Shown here: positions 58,902 through 64,000 of the stretch, in pieces
How the letters are laid out: each line of letters begins with the position of its first letter
How positions within the stretch are numbered: the stretch's first letter is position 1
DNA from: Cichorium intybus
Lineage: Eukaryota; Streptophyta; Magnoliopsida; Asterales; Asteraceae
Reading direction: 5' to 3'
Assembly (NCBI GenBank): GCA_023525715.1
Contig: CM042010.1
Location: 156,850,407 to 156,914,406 of the forward strand
DNA: 64,000 bases
The notes under the pieces: generated by a model
What the model was told of the DNA's origin: nothing
Databases searched by the model: none
Seen by the model: only the letters and a program-made list of their open reading frames with translations
Position numbers and translations under genes: made by a program

Positions 58902-59792
58902 GTTTGGTTGTTTTATTATTGAATGGCTGTAATAGTTTTCCTAATTAGGGTTTAAAGTTTATAAATCTTTTTTGGCCTATTTTTCGATTTTTGGGTTTAG
59001 GGTTTTTAAAACCCTAGCCTTTCCCCTTCTTTTTCAATTTTCTGCTTAGGGTTTTGGAAGGTTTTCTATTTTTGGTAACTTTAATTGGTTAATTAAATGG
59101 ATAACCTTAAACCCGGTTTGTTTGAATTCGATAATTAGGGGTTTAAGATAGGTTTAAATTAATTTGATTAATTTGGAAAAACGTATCTACATTTGAATTA
59201 ATTTAATTAATTGTTTAATTAAAAGATAATTCAAGGGATTTAATTTAATTTTGATTTAATGGTTAAATTTCGAGAATTAAAGGATAAATCCTAAAATATT
59301 TTAAAAGGATTAAAATATCAAGATTTAATTAATTTAATTAATAGTTTAATTAAAAGATAAATTAAATCAAATTAAAGGTTTAATTTAATTTGAAGTTTAA
59401 TAGTTAAATTTCAGGAAATTAAAAGATAAACCAGGAATATTTTAAAAGGTTTAAAATACATCTTATATATATTATTAAAAGTTAATACTATATGTATAAG
59501 ATAAATTGGTTAGTCAAATCATTAGTAGGCCTCATTCACGAAGCTGGTCTATAAAGTGGGTATAAGGAGACTGCCTATAAAATGGCGGTCTAATGGGTGT
59601 TCACTCTCACCCACCGCTCACCTGATCAGTGGAGGGTCGTTAGCCGAACAGTTTTGATAGGACCGCTTAATCATTAAAAAGTATAATGATCAAAGTACTA
59701 GAACCCGTACAAGAATTCCCAATCTAGTTACTTTAGAAAAAATGTGAATTTGATGCTAACCCATGAAATTGCACATTGCACTTTATGAAACG

Positions 59793-59826
59793 TTGGTGGA
59801 GCGTGTGTGGGTTACCGGCACACCAA
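59793..59826 (+). other. conserved-core hairpin 1, copy 2
   Basis: Arms TTGGTG/CACCAA, perfect here; the first element has CGCCAA. Confidence 0.55.
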
Positions 59827-59873
59827 TGGGGGTTCATAAAGAGTGGCAATGGGTTTCTCAGGTGTTATCATTG

Positions 59874-59907
59874 TTGATGGAGCGTGTGTGGTTAACCGGC
59901 ACATCAA
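59874..59907 (+). other. conserved-core hairpin 2, copy 2
   Basis: Arms TTGATG/CATCAA with core variant GTGTGTGGTTAACCGG. Confidence 0.55.
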
Positions 59908-60235
59908 TTTGAGATGATAATGGACCCCGAGAGTACCAAGCTAATTTGCATGGTTATTCACACCCGATTTGTGATCCTCGGCATCCCAGTCACAAACGGT
60001 GGGGCATATCCGAGATTAAACATGCCATTGAACAGTTCAATGAATCTCACAGATCTAGGAATTTCATAAGACTGAAATTGATAAAAGTTATCTACCTTAA
60101 TGACCACTGTGTTGTGACTACGGCATCCCTCTTCACAGCATAGTTGGGGTATTTTGGATCCTAGCCTTGTTAAATAATATATATTGGGTAATTATTTAAA
60201 AGGATGAATTAAACGAATAAATTCAAATTTTATAT

Positions 60236-61170
60236 ATGTCTGAAGAAAGTGTCATTCTCCTCCTTCTCCTCCTTCACCCATTTCTGAAAGCTTCAGAAAG
60301 CACCTGTTTAGTATGGTAAGGCTGACTGGCCTGAACTATGTGATATGGTTTTGCAATTAGAGAATAGTTCTTAGTTTTGCTGGCGAACCATATCCGACTG
60401 AGTGTCCGCTCCTATACATGACATCACACAGCAGCTTGTGATGAGCATGACTCCTTGACTATTGAGTCTAAGGAAGTTCGTTGCCTTATGCTATTGATCA
60501 TTAACCCCGAGTTCCGCAGGGATTTAGAATTCCTGGGGTCTGATAAGTTAGCACAGCTAGTTCAGGAAAGGTTCCGTGAACTGGTTGAATAAAGGAAACG
60601 AACTAGGATCTTCAAAGAGCTTGAAGTTGCAAGCTAGAAAGAAGTAGCACCAGTTTGCGTGTTCCCGAGACTGAGGGATACATAGGCGAACAGTATAAAA
60701 CTGGTTTCCCCTTGTGATCAGGAGTTAAGCATTAGCTCGACTCGCTGATCCGTTCATCCAGATGAACAGGAAGGGTAACCGGATAAGACAATCATGGAAA
60801 TGCATTCAATGTCGACTCTAAATGAGTCGTTCATGGAGAAGCATAGTTCCATTAATTCAGCTACTTCAGGATTGAGTCCAGTATTAAGGTGCATCAAGAA
60901 ATGATCCAGATCGTCTGGACCGATTGTTCGATGTTTCAAACTGGGAATCCATAAGGTGGGACACAGTCACAGAAAGATTGGAAAAATGCTCTAAAGCCAA
61001 ACTGTTTGGCAGACTCAGTAATATCTTAAAACTCAGAATACCTGATCCTCATTTCCTTGATACAGGATGTGTTTCTCACGTTTGCTCTGTATGCATGGAC
61101 TCTGTGGATGCGGGATGTTGTCGCACAGGAGCATATTCAGATTGGATATGGAGCTCGTGCATTTTTAGAG
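60236..61170 (+). pseudogene. decayed copia gag and protease start
   Basis: Aligns with the gag at 9333 (same proline/serine-rich start, INPEFR-like at about 60500) but has many stops and shifts. Near 61061 the words LDTGCVSHVCS resemble the protease/pre-integrase start of copia pol (DTGCGSHIC), showing that the family once had pol. Confidence 0.65.
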
Positions 61171-62733
61171 TTAAGCTAGATATTTGTTCTTGTTATTGGT
61201 TTATAGATACATTTAACATATATTCGCATTGTACATTGTTCTGAGGATAATTCTGGTTTAATGAAATCTTTTTTAAAAAAATGGTTGTTTTAATTGTCCT
61301 CGAAATGTTGTGTGAATGTGTTAATGGCATAAATGGTAATAACTTGAATGTTGATACATCCAATGGGATTGGATTTGTAAATTGTGTTCTTTATGATTGT
61401 TAAAGTGAATTTTATGAGAATCACTTCAACCAAAGGTCCAGTTGGACAGGACTTTGGAATCATTTGACTTAGAGTCACATGATGAATTGAGTGCTTAATA
61501 AAATTAATTGTGGCAAGAAAGGAATCGCCCAAAGATCCAATGGATAGGATTTTGGAATCAGTTGACTTGGAGTCAGGTGATGATTGCATGTCTTGAACAA
61601 TATTAACAAAGTCATAAATTTACATGGAACTGTAAAGGTATTAAGATTTTGAGCAACAGACACATAAGTTACTGTGTATTGCTCGAATCTTCGAACAGAA
61701 CACGATTAGTTATGCTTCATGATATTTGCCAAATGGTTTGACAAATATGGCTTCGTTTATCGGAATAAGCAATTGATTGGAACCTTGAAGTGTTCAAAGA
61801 TTTCAAAGGAAGCATAAGATCAATAGAACCTGAGTAACAACATAGACTGAGAAAATGTTTCACAGTTTATCCTCTTCCAAGAACACTAATGGTTATAATG
61901 TGTCTTAGGGAAGATGATGGAGCATTGATCGAAATAGTTTTGATCCTCGGTGTATAAGATACACTGGATACATTTCCGACTAATATTTCAATGAATTGAA
62001 TATTCAACCAGTCAGACCGCAGAAGCCATATTCCGACCACATCTTAGACTAAGTAGGTTACGTTGACACTGTCTGAAATGTAAAGCTGGGATCGTCCCAC
62101 TAGTACATAGAAAGTCCAGGGTCATGTAGCATTCGTCTGAATCTCATGACAAGCCTGAAACTGATCAGCAATGTCGTTTCATTGGCCACTCCGGTTATCC
62201 TTTGAAAGAAGAGTACTTTTAGAAAGAACTCAAGTTCTAAGGAAACAGTGGGAGTAAGAATAATTCTGAATGAGTTCAGGGATTAGCCAAGTGAAAGAAC
62301 CTTTAGTCACCACTGGGACTTGACCAGGAATTAGATTCCTGTTAAACCTGACATACCCTCTCTTCGCTTGACCAGTAGTTATTGTCACTGTCATAAGGAG
62401 TTATGATTTGGGTGATATACCGGGTAGTGGTAAAACACTAAAGATGGTACGGATAAGTAATCCGACTGCTGGAAGCATTGGTGAGCCCAGTTGCTGCCAA
62501 ATAAGAGAACCATACCGCGAGACACAGTCTATGTGACAGTTTGATTGATCTTTACAACTGGTCTAGGTACCAGTGGGAGTAATTGAATCATCAAAAGAAG
62601 GGAACATAGAAATGTACTTACAGAACATCTGGTTGAATGAGTCATCACTTGGAGTCAAGCAATTGATTCTGAGAGATGCACTCTCAATAGAAGATGTAAT
62701 CCGAGAGGATTCTGCGTGGCATAGTGTGAGTCG

Positions 62734-62767
62734 TTAGTGGAGCGTGTGTGGTTTACCGGCACACTAA
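62734..62767 (+). other. conserved-core hairpin 3, copy 2
   Basis: Arms TTAGTG/CACTAA; the outer stem GTGAGTC/GACTCAC is perfect here. Confidence 0.55.
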
Positions 62768-63741
62768 TATGGACTCACATAGAGCATGCCTTTACAAAAA
62801 GGTACATGGCCCTGGGATTCGTATCATGGGCATCTCACAAGAAAGGATATTCAGATTCTCAAAATAGGCCAAAAGGTTTGGATTTTGTGAATAGCCTGAA
62901 AGATTTCCTTTAATATGTCGGAAAGGTTTGGATTTCGGTTTCGCAAAATGTGCCATAAGTTCTGGATTTTGTGAATAGTTCGAAAGAGTCATATAACGGT
63001 GTCAAAGCCAGTGGGAGTATCGTTGTTATCTGCTATCATTGTATGTGGGTTACATACTGGCTCTAGGAAACGCCGCTTATCATTACAAAGTGTAATGACT
63101 TGGTGTTAAGAAACGGTTCGCTATGAAAGACTTTAAGAGATACAACATACTCAGGTGGTTGTGAACATCTATTAGATAGATCAGAATTCTGCCAATATGA
63201 TCTTGATGAGATTCAAGATGCATAACCCCAGGAATGGAGTTTCCTGTCATTGCAAAGTGTAATGAATTGGCATGAAAGAAACAAAGAAGGTGCAGCATGC
63301 TCACGTAGTTCATAGACATCTATCAGATAGATGAGACTGACAGTATTGACTTAGCCGTTGAGAATATGATCTTGATGGGATTCAAGATGCATAAGAAAGA
63401 GTCCCTGAAAGGAAATGGTTTCCGGAAATCATGACACAAGGATTATTGGTAATCTTAGGATTCCGAAAGGGCTTGGAATGAGATTACATCAGGTTCCTCG
63501 AGCCTCTTGGACAAATCAGAAGTGTTATGAACATATCCTGATGACTTAATGCTTAGAGCATTGTAAGTTGGATTCAGGATATTGCCTGGCTGAGAATACT
63601 GAATGGATTTTTTTGAACAGACGTGAGAAATCATTGGGAAATGATTAGGGTGATTGATTTGAAAGGGTTTTCAAATCGGTAATTGTTTACACCAGAACGT
63701 GGTGCTGTAGGACTTCATGGTTAAAGAATTTCGTTGGTTTC

Positions 63742-63773
63742 TGATGGAGCGCGTGTGGTTCACCGGCACATCA
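63742..63773 (+). other. conserved-core hairpin 4, copy 2
   Basis: Arms TGATG/CATCA with the same core variant GCGTGTGGTTCACCGG as hairpin 4 of the first copy. Confidence 0.5.
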
Positions 63774-64000
63774 TGACACCTCGAAATTGTCTTAGGGTAT
63801 AGTCATGTAGACTAAAGACCCGAGAACCATGGGCAGTCACGGTACACATCACCGGAATGGAGTTGTGAGAGAAAATGACAAAATGACAAAATGACAAATT
63901 GAGATATCATCGGAAGAGTATCCGATAGGATCATCTGCAATAAAGTGTATAAGTGTTAGACACTTGGATACATAGAAAGAGTAAAAAGGTCATAGACATA

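Larger units (their letters stand above)
58112..64000 (+). mobile_element. second copy of the gag-only copia family, right end outside window
   Basis: Left LTR 58112-58888, initiator tRNA-Met primer site, structured leader, decayed gag (from 60236) and the same pol-derived non-coding region, colinear with 7206-13700. It is more diverged and its gag is broken, so it is an older insertion than 7206-14785. Confidence 0.88.
61171..64000 (+). pseudogene. pol-derived non-coding region, copy 2
   Basis: Colinear with 10257-13700, no long frames, includes two tandem pre-integrase units and two conserved-core hairpins. Confidence 0.6.

Noticed and set aside
60924..61244. 106-codon ORF in second copia copy as a gene
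   Set aside because: A chance open piece of decayed gag/protease sequence.

Overview
The window is plant nuclear DNA of the repeat-rich intergenic kind. Nearly every recognisable coding sequence belongs to, or was broken by, a transposable element: Athila/Tat-type Ty3 elements, Ty1/copia, L1-type LINEs, PIF/Harbinger, hAT, MULE and Helitron. The two host-gene-like sequences, a FAR1-related gene and an ALDH7 fragment, are eudicot-like and both are broken. I suspect Asteraceae from the style of the elements, but that is an impression. No intact cellular gene, rRNA, tRNA or CRISPR was seen.

Layout. 1-16308 is a nest: a minus-strand Athila-type element (5' LTR 15340-16308, PBS, gag) whose gag is cut by three insertions. 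These are a plus-strand Athila-like element (1-4317, 5' end outside the window), a 2.0 kb solo LTR (4844-6875, TSD GGTTG) and a 7.6 kb copia element (7206-14785, TSD GGTAC). 16309-22530 holds Harbinger remnants, an L1 remnant carrying a Harbinger element with one stop in its transposase (19020-20953, TSD TAA), a hAT MITE (22156-22354) and a 17-bp LINE-tail-like insertion. 22870-31690 is a minus-strand FAR1-related pseudogene split by a recent 6.57 kb non-autonomous Athila element (24882-31448, TSD CGTAG). 31880-33685 is a Harbinger derivative carrying only the Myb/trihelix ORF1. 34665-35303 is an intron-bearing ALDH7 fragment. 41453-52115 is a near-full-length L1 LINE (TSD TTGGTGATATT) split by a solo LTR (42515-46398, TSD AGCAG), which contains a 1.3 kb foldback MULE-like element (44003-45325, TSD TTATAAGTA). 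53584-57459 holds two related Helitrons head to tail. 58112-64000 is the left part of a second, older copy of the copia family.

How the parts relate. Much here looks non-autonomous. Both Athila-like elements with visible internal regions lack a reverse transcriptase and start with an acidic ORF beginning MGDY. The copia family keeps gag but has a pol-derived region without reading frames, in which hairpins with a shared apical core recur. The two Harbinger elements carry complementary halves of the two-protein system. The most interesting signals are: (i) the conserved-core, covarying hairpins of the copia family; (ii) a promoter-like CGCG/TATA module plus a candidate intron directly before the env-like ORF of the Athila element, resembling modules upstream of LTR TATA boxes in unrelated families; (iii) a palindrome made of palindromes; and (iv) two minimal LINE-tail insertions with long target duplications.
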